12,427 nucleotides of DNA, taken from the NCBI GenBank assembly GCA_900762125.1, contig CAAFFL010000238.1:1-12427 (forward strand), given 5' to 3'. The notes beneath the pieces are model-generated. The model saw only the letters and a program-made list of their open reading frames with translations. It was not told the DNA's origin and ran no database searches. Positions 5,921 through 12,427 of the stretch are shown in pieces (the first letter of the stretch is position 1; every line of letters starts with the position of its first letter). The DNA comes from an uncultured Prevotella sp. GTDB lineage: Bacteria; Bacteroidota; Bacteroidia; Bacteroidales; Bacteroidaceae. A program made the translations under genes and the position numbers.

Positions 5921-8581
5921 ATGGACGATAATCAGACAATTGATCAGGACCGGATCATGAAGATCAACATCGAGGAGGAGATGAAGTCCTCCTACATCGA
6001 CTATTCTATGTCGGTGATTGTTGCTCGTGCCCTGCCTGATGTGAGAGATGGTTTCAAGCCTGTGCATCGAAGAATTCTATATGGCATGCTCGGCCTTGGA
6101 AACACCAGTGACAAACCCTATAAGAAGTGTGCCCGCGTCGTCGGTGAGGTGCTCGGTAAGTACCACCCCCACGGTGACAGTTCCGTCTATGGCGCCTTGG
6201 TGCGTATGGGCCAGGACTGGAACATTCGCTACAAGCTCGTTGACGGACAGGGTAACTTCGGTAGTGTGGACGGAGACTCACCGGCTGCCATGCGTTACAC
6301 CGAGTGTCGCCTGTCGAAGATGGGCGAGCACATCATGGACGACATCGAGAAGAACACCGTCGACATGGTCAACAACTTCGACGACACCCTCAAGGAGCCG
6401 TCGGTGATGCCGACGAAGATCCCGAACCTCCTCGTCAATGGTGGCAATGGTATCGCTGTGGGTATGGCTACGAACATCCCCACCCACAACCTTGGCGAGA
6501 CCATCGATGGTGCCTGCGCCCTCATCGACAACCCCGACATCACCTGCGAGGAGCTCATGCAGTTCATCCCCGCTCCCGACTTCCCCACCGGTGCCTATAT
6601 CTATGGCCTCGAGGGTGTGAAGAGTGCCTACGAGACCGGCCGTGGCCGCATCGTCATGCGGGCGAGGGCTGAGATTGAGAGCGACGAGAGCCACGACAAG
6701 ATTGTCGTCACCGAGATCCCTTACGGTGTCAACAAGCAGCAGCTCATCGAGTACATCGCCGAGTTGGTGAAGGAAGGCAAGCTCGAGGGTATCTCCAACG
6801 TCAACGATGAGTCTGGCCGGCAGGGCATGCGCATCGTCGTCGATGTGAAGAAGGATGCCAATGCGAAAGTGGTGCTCAACAAGCTGTTCAAGATGACCGC
6901 CCTGCAGAGTTCGTTCGCCGTGAACTGTATCGCCCTCGTGCCGAACAAGCATGATCATAGTCAGCTCCGTCCGAAGCTCCTGACGCTCAAGGAGTGCCTG
7001 GAATACTTTGTGGCCCACCGTCATGAGGTGACTATCCGTCGCACGCAGTTTGACCTGCAGAAGGCCAAGGAGCGTGCACATATCCTTGAAGGACTGATCA
7101 TCGCCTGCGATAACATCGACGAGGTGGTGCACATCATCCGTGCCTCAAAGACGCCCGCTGATGCACAGCATAACCTCGAAGAGCGCTTCCAGCTCGATGA
7201 ACTTCAGTCGAAAGCCATCGTCGACATGCGTCTCTCGCAGCTCACTGGTCTGCGTATGGATCAGCTGCATGCCGAGTATGAGGAGTTGGAGAAGCAGATC
7301 ACCTATCTCCAGCAGATCCTCGACGATCCCGAGCTTTGCAAGAAGGTGATGAAGGACGAGCTCCAGGAGGTGAAAGGCAAGTATGGCGACGACCGCCGCA
7401 CGCAGATCATCCCCGACGAGCACGAGTTCAATGCCGAGGACTTCTATCCCAACGATCCCGTGGTCATCACCGTCTCCCATCTGGGCTACATCAAGCGCAC
7501 GCCGCTGGCAGCCTTCCGTGAGCAGGCTCGTGGTGGTGTTGGCTCAAAGGGTGCACACACACGTGAGAAGGACTTCACCGAGTTCATCTATCCCGCCACG
7601 ATGCACCAGACGATGCTCATCTTCACCCGTAAGGGCCGTTGCTATTGGCTCCACTGCTACGACATCCCCGAGGGCGACAAGAACTCGAAGGGTCGCGCCA
7701 TCCAGAACCTCATCAACCTTGAGCCGGGTGACAGTGTCAATGGCTTCCTGCGTCTGCGTGGTCATGGCTTGGCCGATGAGGCGTTCACCAATAGCCATTA
7801 CGTCGTCTTTGCTACGAAGAACGGAACGGTGAAGAAGACCTGCCTGAAGGAATATTCCCGTCCGCGTGCCAACGGCGTCATCGCCATCAACATCACCGAG
7901 GGTGACGAGGTCGTCGACGTCCGGCTGACCAATGGCGAGAACGAGCTGATCATAGCTGACCGCAACGGTCGTGCTGTCCGCTTCAACGAGAGCGCCATCC
8001 GCTCCATGGGCCGTGTGGCAACGGGTGTACGTGGTATGTCGTTGCCTGAGGGGCAAGACGATGAGGTCGTCGGAATGATCGTCGTCAACCGTGCCGACAC
8101 GGAGAGCGTGATGGTCGTCAGCGAGAACGGCTACGGTAAGCGCTCAGAGGTGGAGGAATACCGCAAGACCAACCGTGGTGGCAAGGGTGTGAAGACCATG
8201 GCCATTACTGAGAAGACCGGTCGACTGGTTGCCATCAAGAACGTCACCGACGAGAACGACCTGATGATCATCAACAAGAGTGGCATCGTCATCCGTCTCG
8301 CCGTCCAGGACATCCGCATCATGGGCCGTGCTACACAGGGCGTCCGACTCATCAACCTCACGAAGAAGAACGACGTCATCGCCAGCGTCTGCAAGGTGAT
8401 GAGCTCTGAGCTGGAGGCTACGGTAGAGGAGGAGAGCCGCCAGAAGTTCCTCAAGAACGACCAGCAGTTTGCCGAGGCAACGGAAGCTCCTGAGGCCACA
8501 GATGCTCCCGAGGCCATAGATGCTCCCGAGGCAACAGAGTCCACAGACGTTCCCGAGGCAACAGAACCTACAGAAGAATAA
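5921..8581 (+). CDS. gyrA: DNA gyrase subunit A
   Basis: At 886 residues this is the breakage-reunion subunit of the A2B2 gyrase, which introduces negative supercoils. The N-terminal region from SSYIDYSMSVIVARALPD is diagnostic. The catalytic Tyr is Tyr126 in AAMRYTE, and the quinolone-resistance region is YHPHGDSSVYGALVRM (81-96). There Ser87 stands at the E. coli Ser83 position and Gly91 at the E. coli Asp87 position. The CTD pinwheel has a GyrA-box equivalent, QARGGVG at 535-541, weaker than the proteobacterial QRRGGKG but with the glycines kept; it fits GyrA rather than ParC. The last 35 residues (852-886) are a repetitive Ala/Pro/Thr acidic tail. ATG 5921 gives MDDNQTIDQDRIMKINIEEEM, in line with Bacteroidetes GyrA N-termini; a start at 5957 is possible but shorter. 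gyrB is not in the window. A secreted TPR-like gene follows 24 bp downstream. Confidence 0.97.
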   Translation: MDDNQTIDQDRIMKINIEEEMKSSYIDYSMSVIVARALPDVRDGFKPVHRRILYGMLGLGNTSDKPYKKCARVVGEVLGKYHPHGDSSVYGALVRMGQDWNIRYKLVDGQGNFGSVDGDSPAAMRYTECRLSKMGEHIMDDIEKNTVDMVNNFDDTLKEPSVMPTKIPNLLVNGGNGIAVGMATNIPTHNLGETIDGACALIDNPDITCEELMQFIPAPDFPTGAYIYGLEGVKSAYETGRGRIVMRARAEIESDESHDKIVVTEIPYGVNKQQLIEYIAELVKEGKLEGISNVNDESGRQGMRIVVDVKKDANAKVVLNKLFKMTALQSSFAVNCIALVPNKHDHSQLRPKLLTLKECLEYFVAHRHEVTIRRTQFDLQKAKERAHILEGLIIACDNIDEVVHIIRASKTPADAQHNLEERFQLDELQSKAIVDMRLSQLTGLRMDQLHAEYEELEKQITYLQQILDDPELCKKVMKDELQEVKGKYGDDRRTQIIPDEHEFNAEDFYPNDPVVITVSHLGYIKRTPLAAFREQARGGVGSKGAHTREKDFTEFIYPATMHQTMLIFTRKGRCYWLHCYDIPEGDKNSKGRAIQNLINLEPGDSVNGFLRLRGHGLADEAFTNSHYVVFATKNGTVKKTCLKEYSRPRANGVIAINITEGDEVVDVRLTNGENELIIADRNGRAVRFNESAIRSMGRVATGVRGMSLPEGQDDEVVGMIVVNRADTESVMVVSENGYGKRSEVEEYRKTNRGGKGVKTMAITEKTGRLVAIKNVTDENDLMIINKSGIVIRLAVQDIRIMGRATQGVRLINLTKKNDVIASVCKVMSSELEATVEEESRQKFLKNDQQFAEATEAPEATDAPEAIDAPEATESTDVPEATEPTEE
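8474..8554 (+). repeat. 18-bp in-frame repeats encoding the GyrA acidic tail
   Basis: Three 18-nt units (8474-8491, 8492-8509, 8510-8527) encode EATEAP, EATDAP and EAIDAP. A 27-nt derivative (8528-8554) encodes EATESTDVP. The final EATEPTEE carries a partial unit. The DNA units are near identical (gagg-c-a/c-a, gctccc), which points to slippage or duplication within the gene. Confidence 0.85.
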
Positions 8582-8605
8582 ATCATCCTTTAAATAATAA
8601 AGCTT

Positions 8606-9838
8606 ATGAAAAAAATCATGCTTGTAGCAGCCCTGATGCTGGGTGCATCCGCTGCTTTTGCCGGTGACAGTGAGCCGCTGAAGGCCATCACCAAGGCCAA
8701 GACCTATGAAGAGTGTGAACAACTAATCAAGACCAACCTGAACAGCCTGGCCAGCAATGCTGAGAAGGCTAAGGCTTACAATACCTTGACGAAGCTCGCT
8801 CTTCAGAAGTTTGACAAGGAGAACGCCATCCAGGCCCAGAATATGCAGGCTGAGCTGATGAAGCAGAAGACGCAGCCCTACGACACGCTGGGCTTCTACG
8901 AGGCTGCCTATCGTGCTACGCTTGCTGGCGTGGAGTGCATGAAGTTTGACGCTATGCCTGACGCGAAGGGCAAGGTGAAGCCGAAGTTCACCGATGAACT
9001 CTCGAAGACTGTTGGTGCAGCCCGCATGCAGCTTGTCACCGCTGGTAACGCTTACGCGCAGAAGGCTGATGAGGCTGGCGTGCTGAAGTATTGGGGCACC
9101 TTCCTTGATACCGATGACAATGCCGCTTTCGCCTCCTTCAAGGAGCAGGAGAAGCCGTTCATCGGTCAGGTGGCCTACTATAGCGCACAGTTTGCCAATC
9201 AGGCAAAGCAGTATGACAAGGCCGACAAATATTGCGACATTGCCATGACTGATCCAGAGATGCACGATCAGGCACAGACCTTCAAGTATACCATGGCTCA
9301 GCGCAACCTCAAGACGCACGCTGACTCTCTGGCATACGTAGGCAAGATGAAGGACCTCTATGCCAAGGAGCCCAACAATGCCATGGCTTTCGCTACGCTG
9401 TGTACGATGTATAGTGGTCTGAACATGAGCGCAGAGCTTGACGCCCTCCTTGACGACAAGATCGCTAAGGACCCGAACAACTTCACCGCTTGGGCTATGA
9501 AGGGTCAGACGCTGATGAACCGTAACTCTACGGGTGACAACCCCGACTGGGGTCCCTGCGTGGATGCGTTCAAGAAGGCTGTTGCTATCGACGCCACCAA
9601 TCCTGTTGTGCTGACCTACCTGGGCTTCTCCATGAATGCACAGGCATCACAGGTCAATGGCAACCCTGCTCAGCAGAAGGCTATCTATCAGGAGTCGATG
9701 GGCTTCATCGAGAAGGCTCGTGACCTCGATCCTAACCGCGAGAAGGCCAACTGGGCATATCCTCTCTATCAGTGCTACTACATCCTCTACGGCGCAACCG
9801 ATAGCCGCACCGCAGAGCTGGAGAAGATGCTGAAGTAA
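8606..9838 (+). CDS. Exported TPR-like protein of unknown function
   Basis: This 410-residue protein begins with a type I signal peptide: MKKIM, a hydrophobic run, then ASAAFA with cleavage expected before GDSEP at residue 20. The mature part is entirely helical in character, rich in Ala, Lys and Gln. TPR-like helix pairs are clearest in the C-terminal half, for example NNAMAFATLCTMYSGLN, NNFTAWAMKGQTLMNRN and DATNPVVLTYLGFSMNA. It lacks a lipobox and membrane anchor, so it is probably periplasmic. The start 24 bp after gyrA with no evident promoter suggests co-transcription with gyrA. A terminator lies 30 bp downstream. I do not recognise a specific function; TPR proteins usually act as protein-interaction scaffolds. 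The gene is intact. Confidence 0.85.
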   Translation: MKKIMLVAALMLGASAAFAGDSEPLKAITKAKTYEECEQLIKTNLNSLASNAEKAKAYNTLTKLALQKFDKENAIQAQNMQAELMKQKTQPYDTLGFYEAAYRATLAGVECMKFDAMPDAKGKVKPKFTDELSKTVGAARMQLVTAGNAYAQKADEAGVLKYWGTFLDTDDNAAFASFKEQEKPFIGQVAYYSAQFANQAKQYDKADKYCDIAMTDPEMHDQAQTFKYTMAQRNLKTHADSLAYVGKMKDLYAKEPNNAMAFATLCTMYSGLNMSAELDALLDDKIAKDPNNFTAWAMKGQTLMNRNSTGDNPDWGPCVDAFKKAVAIDATNPVVLTYLGFSMNAQASQVNGNPAQQKAIYQESMGFIEKARDLDPNREKANWAYPLYQCYYILYGATDSRTAELEKMLK

Positions 9839-9868
9839 TCTGCAGACCTTCCATCAAACTGAATAACA

Positions 9869-9908
9869 ATCGCCTCCGTCCACCATGCGACGGGGGCGAT
9901 TTTTCTTT
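9869..9908 (+). terminator. Rho-independent terminator of the gyrA-TPR unit
   Basis: ATCGCCTCCGTC (9869-9880) pairs with GACGGGGGCGAT (9889-9900), 12 pairs with one G-T wobble. The loop is CACCATGC and TTTTCTTT follows. It lies 30 bp after the TPR gene stop. Confidence 0.88.
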
Positions 9909-9928
9909 ATCACAGCAGGATAAGGCAC

Positions 9929-9968
9929 AAAAAAAAGACCCCGAGCAACTGGCTCAGAGTCTTTTGTT
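9929..9968 (-). terminator. pgk: Terminator of pgk, probably bidirectional
   Basis: GACTCTGAGC and GCTCGGGGTC, read on the minus strand (9961-9952 and 9946-9937), pair over 10 positions with two G-T wobbles around a five-base loop. They are followed on that strand by eight T (9936-9929). The plus strand also has TTTT after the stem, so it may back up the 9869-9908 terminator. It separates the converging gyrA and pgk units. Confidence 0.82.
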
Positions 9969-9991
9969 ATTTTGTTATTTGTTATTTGTTA
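9963..9991 (-). repeat. Heptamer TTTGTTA repeated four times beside the pgk stop
   Basis: Four copies of TTTGTTA (9963-9969, 9971-9977, 9978-9984, 9985-9991), with one extra T after the first, fill the pgk 3' untranslated region between its stop codon and terminator. It looks like a slippage-prone spacer. Confidence 0.75.
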
Positions 9992-10003
9992 CGTTCTCCG
10001 GCA

Positions 10004-11254
10004 TTAGCCCTTGATGGCAGCCACACCGGGGAGTACCTTGCCCTCGATGGCCTCGAGCATAGCGCCACCACCCGTGGAGACGTAGCTCACCTTGTCGGCC
10101 AGACCGAACTTGTTGATGGCAGCCACAGAGTCGCCACCGCCGATGAGGCTGTAAGCGCCGTTCTCCTGCGTAGCCTGAGCTACAGTCTTGGCAATCTCAC
10201 CGGTGCCGTGAGCGAAGTTCTCAAACTCGAACACGCCGACAGGACCGTTCCAGAGGATGGTCTTCGAAGCGAGGATGATCTTCTTCCAGTTTGCGAGGCT
10301 CTCAGGAGAAGCATCCATGCCCTCCCAGCCATCAGGAATCTCATAGATGGGGAACTCCTTGATCTCGGTGTCGTTGGAGAACTCGCGGCCGCACATCGTA
10401 GCGACAGAGAGGCTGAGATTCACGCCCTTCTCCTTGGCGGCAGCGATGACGTTCAGAGCCTCGGGCATGAGGTCGTCCTCGTGCAGAGAGTCACCAATGT
10501 GACCACCCTGAGCCTTGATGAACGTGTAGCCCATGCCACCACCGATGATGAGGTTGTCAACCTTGTCGAGGAGGTTCTTGATCACGCCAAGCTTCGAGCT
10601 CACCTTCGAACCACCGATGATGGCGGTGAAGGGATGCTGAGCGTTCTTCAGGACGTTGTCGATGGCCTTCACCTCTTTCTCCATGAGGTAGCCGAGCATC
10701 TTGTGGTCAGCATCGAACGAGTCGGCGATGACAGCCGTAGAGGCATGCTTGCGGTGAGCGGTACCGAAGGCGTCGTTGACATAGACATCAGCGTAGCTGG
10801 CGAGCTTCTCAGCGAACTTCTTCTGGCTCTCCTTCATGGCCTTCTTAGCCTCGTCGTACTCCGGCGTACCCTTCTCCACGCCAACGGGCTTGCCCTCCTC
10901 CTCAGGATAGAAACGGAGGTTCTCCAGCAGCAGGGCCTCGCCACCCTTCAGGGCAGCAGCCTCAGCGTCAGCGTTAGCGCAATCAGCAGCAAACTTCACG
11001 TCTACGCCCAGGCGCTCAGACACCTTTGCGACGATCTGCTTCAGACTCAGTTTGGGGTTCACCTTGCCTTTAGGCTTGCCCATGTGGCTCATCATGATGA
11101 GTGCACCACCGTCGGCGAGCACCTTCTTCAGCGTAGGCAGAGCACCGCGGATACGGGTGTCGTCCGTCACGTTGCCATTCTCGTCCAATGGCACATTGAA
11201 GTCTACGCGAACAATTGCCTTGTGACCGGCAAAGTTGAATTCATCGATTGTCAT
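10004..11254 (-). CDS. pgk: Phosphoglycerate kinase
   Basis: This 416-residue monomeric kinase transfers phosphate from 1,3-bisphosphoglycerate to ADP in glycolysis and works in reverse in gluconeogenesis, in the cytoplasm. Diagnostic motifs are RVDFNVPL at 16-23 and the substrate-binding DTR at 32-34. Others are SHMGKPKG at 56-63, ENLRFYPEE at 111-119, VNDAFGTAHRKH at 159-170 and IGGSKVSSKLGV at 213-224. The C-terminal ATP-binding motifs ILWNGPVGVFE (333-343) and GGGDSVAA (372-379) are also present. All catalytic regions are intact and the length is normal. It is transcribed alone, with a promoter box 45 bp upstream and its own terminator. The long open frame on the plus strand across this gene is a codon-bias shadow. 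Confidence 0.97.
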   Translation of the reverse strand: MTIDEFNFAGHKAIVRVDFNVPLDENGNVTDDTRIRGALPTLKKVLADGGALIMMSHMGKPKGKVNPKLSLKQIVAKVSERLGVDVKFAADCANADAEAAALKGGEALLLENLRFYPEEEGKPVGVEKGTPEYDEAKKAMKESQKKFAEKLASYADVYVNDAFGTAHRKHASTAVIADSFDADHKMLGYLMEKEVKAIDNVLKNAQHPFTAIIGGSKVSSKLGVIKNLLDKVDNLIIGGGMGYTFIKAQGGHIGDSLHEDDLMPEALNVIAAAKEKGVNLSLSVATMCGREFSNDTEIKEFPIYEIPDGWEGMDASPESLANWKKIILASKTILWNGPVGVFEFENFAHGTGEIAKTVAQATQENGAYSLIGGGDSVAAINKFGLADKVSYVSTGGGAMLEAIEGKVLPGVAAIKG

Positions 11255-11298
11255 TTTACCTAAATATTTTAATGTAGTTAGAAATGTTTTCCTATTTG

Positions 11299-11306
11299 CA
11301 AAGTTA
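11299..11306 (-). promoter_or_regulatory. pgk: -7 box of the pgk promoter (TAACTTTG)
   Basis: On the minus strand TAACTTTGC matches the Bacteroidetes TAnnTTTG box exactly. No clear -33 TTTG is seen; TTTTC about 15-19 bases further upstream is the closest. Transcription would start near 11293, giving a leader of about 38 nt that is A/T-rich and lacks a Shine-Dalgarno sequence. Confidence 0.65.
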
Positions 11307-11380
11307 CTAAAAAAATGGGAGAAAACAGTCTGCTCATCAATATTTTTCTTTCATTTTCATAGAAATGTAAAACGGGGGTA

Positions 11381-11454
11381 GCAAAGAGGGACGACGAAAG
11401 GTGAAAAGAGGGACGGCGAAAGGGGCAAAGAGGGACGACGAAAGGGGCAAAGAG
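11381..11454. repeat. 22-bp tandem repeat, about 3.3 copies, downstream of queC
   Basis: Units 11381-11402, 11403-11424 and 11425-11446 share the core AAAGAGGGACGRCGAAAGG, and a partial GCAAAGAG (11447-11454) abuts the queC stop region. The unit is purine-only except for few C on the plus strand. No reading frame with a start runs through it and I see no gene in 11255-11460. No ordinary terminator for queC is visible, so the array may serve as its 3' end. Confidence 0.85.
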
Positions 11455-11460
11455 TTGGCG

Positions 11461-12111
11461 CTACTCGTACTCCGTCGTGTCCACGATGCCGGCCTCGGCA
11501 AGAGCCTCGCGGCGCTCCCGGCAGGTGCCGCACTTGCCACAGTGCTTCTCACCGCCCTTATAGCAGCTCCACGTCTCGCTGTAGTCGATGCCGAGGGCCT
11601 TGCCGTGACGGGCGATGTCGGCCTTCGTGATGTTGGTGTAGGGCGCGAGGATCTCCACGCCGACATAGGTGCCCGCCTTCGTGGCCTCCGACATTGAGCG
11701 GACGAACTCCGGCCGGCAGTCGGGGTAGATGGTGTGGTCGCCGGCATGGTTGGCCATCATGACGTAGTGGAGCTGGTTGCTCTCGGCGATGCCGCAGGCG
11801 ATGGAGAGCATGATGCCGTTGCGGAAGGGCACGACGGTCGACTTCATGTTCTCCTCGTCGTAGTTGCCCTCGGGAATGGCGTCGGCGCCCTCGAGGAGGC
11901 TCGACTTGAAGTACTGGTGCATAAATCCCAGCTGTATGGTGATGTGCGGGATGCCCAGGCGCTGGCAATGCATCTCCGCGAAGGGTATCTCGCGAGCGTT
12001 ATGGTTGCTGCCATAGTCGAAGCTGATGCCCAGGGCGATGCGGTCTTTGTATTCGTAGAGCATGGTGATGCTGTCCATGCCCCCGCTGACGATGATGACT
12101 GAATCTTTCAT
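11461..12111 (-). CDS. queC: 7-cyano-7-deazaguanine (preQ0) synthase
   Basis: QueC uses ATP and ammonia to convert 7-carboxy-7-deazaguanine to preQ0 in the queuosine tRNA-modification pathway. From ATG 12111 it has 216 residues. The PP-loop SGGMDS is at 9-14, family motifs VVPFRNGIMLSIA and ANHAGDHTIYPDCRPEF follow, and four Zn-binding cysteines are at 183, 191, 194 and 197 (CYKGGEKHCGKCGTC). The frame extends 12 codons upstream to an ATG at 12147 (MAKPKENRTF). I prefer 12111 because MKDSVIIVSGGMDS is the usual QueC N-terminus and a promoter -7 box lies within the extension. Other queuosine genes (queD, queE, queF) are not in the window. The 22-bp repeat lies immediately downstream. Confidence 0.95.
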   Translation of the reverse strand: MKDSVIIVSGGMDSITMLYEYKDRIALGISFDYGSNHNAREIPFAEMHCQRLGIPHITIQLGFMHQYFKSSLLEGADAIPEGNYDEENMKSTVVPFRNGIMLSIACGIAESNQLHYVMMANHAGDHTIYPDCRPEFVRSMSEATKAGTYVGVEILAPYTNITKADIARHGKALGIDYSETWSCYKGGEKHCGKCGTCRERREALAEAGIVDTTEYE

Positions 12112-12116
12112 GAGTG

Positions 12117-12124
12117 CAAAGGTA
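12117..12124 (-). promoter_or_regulatory. queC: -7 box of the queC promoter (TACCTTTG), leaderless arrangement
   Basis: On the minus strand TACCTTTG is an exact TAnnTTTG match and ends five bases before the ATG at 12111. The expected start of transcription falls on or next to the A of that ATG. No good -33 TTTG is present at 19-21 bp. Confidence 0.6.
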
Positions 12125-12170
12125 CGGTTTTCTTTTGGCTTGGCCATGGAGTTTCATAGAAAAAAGTCAC

Positions 12171-12196
12171 AAAAAAAAATTCCAAAATATTTGGAA
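12171..12196 (-). terminator. Candidate terminator for the upstream minus-strand gene
   Basis: On the minus strand TTCCAAA-TAT-TTTGGAA is a perfect 7-bp palindromic stem (12196-12180) followed directly by nine T (12179-12171). The stem is AT-rich and the loop only three bases, so it is weak as a hairpin but the U-tract is long. It would end transcription coming from the gene at 12329-12427. The 11-mer CAAAATATTTG of this palindrome recurs at 12201-12211. The rest of 12197-12328 is AT-rich without a gene. Confidence 0.5.
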
Positions 12197-12328
12197 GTAT
12201 CAAAATATTTGCCTGATTTTGCAAAAGAAATAAATGCAGCTCAATTTTGATGTAAAAGCAAGATAATTAAATTCTTATCCGAGATGGATGGAATCAGGAA
12301 AGTGCAGCACTTGTAGTTGAATGTTTTC

Positions 12329-12427
12329 CTAACCAAACAAGAGGCGCAGCGCCTCCTCCACCTTGCGGACAGGGTGAACCTCGATGCTGAACTTGTGAAG
12401 GTTCAGACCTTTGAGATTATAGACGGG
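12329..12427 (-). CDS. C-terminal end of a minus-strand gene, possibly DNA repair protein RadA, partial
   Basis: The minus-strand frame from the window edge is open to TAG at 12331-12329 and gives 32 residues ending IEVHPVRKVEEALRLLFG. The pattern (I-E-V-x-x-V-x-K-V-E-E-A-x-R-x-L-F-G) is like the tail of Bacteroidetes RadA, where the last residues follow the Lon-protease-like domain. This is from memory of the family and rests on a short stretch. Codon use is like that of the neighbours. The rest of the gene lies outside the window. Confidence 0.5.
   Translation of the reverse strand, partial: PVYNLKGLNLHKFSIEVHPVRKVEEALRLLFG

Noticed and set aside
6278..7132. 284-codon minus-strand frame inside gyrA
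   Set aside because: It lies wholly within the conserved gyrA coding sequence and has a Val/Leu/Asp-rich shadow composition.
9986..11263. 425-codon open frame on the plus strand across pgk
   Set aside because: It is the antisense shadow of a fully conserved pgk; it has no recognisable domain and its codon use follows from the pgk codons.
11381..11454. CRISPR array or coding repeat in the 22-bp units
   Set aside because: Units abut with no spacers, and no start codon opens a frame through them.
12062..12250. 62-codon plus-strand frame near queC
   Set aside because: It overlaps the queC N-terminus and AT-rich spacer in antisense and has no signal of coding.

Overview
The window looks like a chromosomal segment from a Bacteroidales bacterium, most likely Prevotella-like. 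The evidence is the proteins themselves (GyrA, KDPG aldolase, Pgk and QueC of Bacteroidetes type), a large lipoprotein/TPR sensor kinase with its LuxR-type regulator, A-rich leaders without Shine-Dalgarno sequences, and TAnnTTTG promoter boxes. There is no transposase, integrase, phage gene, CRISPR array, tRNA or rRNA. This is ordinary core genome with several odd local structures.

Layout. Bases 2-97 are the 3' end of a PfkB-family sugar kinase, probably 2-keto-3-deoxygluconate kinase. A 9-bp minisatellite separates it from eda (KDPG aldolase), and together they form the end of a uronate/gluconate catabolic operon closed by a strong terminator at 865-898. A two-component system follows at once: a 1152-residue membrane sensor kinase (911-4369) that overlaps its response regulator (4366-5091) by four bases. 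Next is a 211-residue membrane protein that resembles a shortened AbgT transporter (5144-5779). After it come gyrA, preceded by a leader with competing hairpins and ending in a repetitive acidic tail, and a secreted TPR-like protein, ended by a terminator at 9869-9908.

The right third is on the minus strand: pgk (glycolysis), queC (preQ0/queuosine synthesis), and at the edge the last 32 codons of a gene that may be radA. Pgk and the gyrA block converge on back-to-back terminators. pgk and queC each have a clear TAnnTTTG -7 box. The queC box lies so close to the ATG that the transcript would be leaderless, which also decides the start codon.

The best candidate for something undescribed is the sensor kinase. 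It appears to contain two sensor-kinase halves in one chain. The first has an intact ATP-binding domain, but Asn/Ser stands where the phospho-accepting His is expected. The second begins with an internal signal-peptide-like segment and has a His-Glu H-box but a degenerate ATPase domain. The halves may complement each other. The mini-AbgT protein, the GyrA tail and three short tandem repeats are further points to check.
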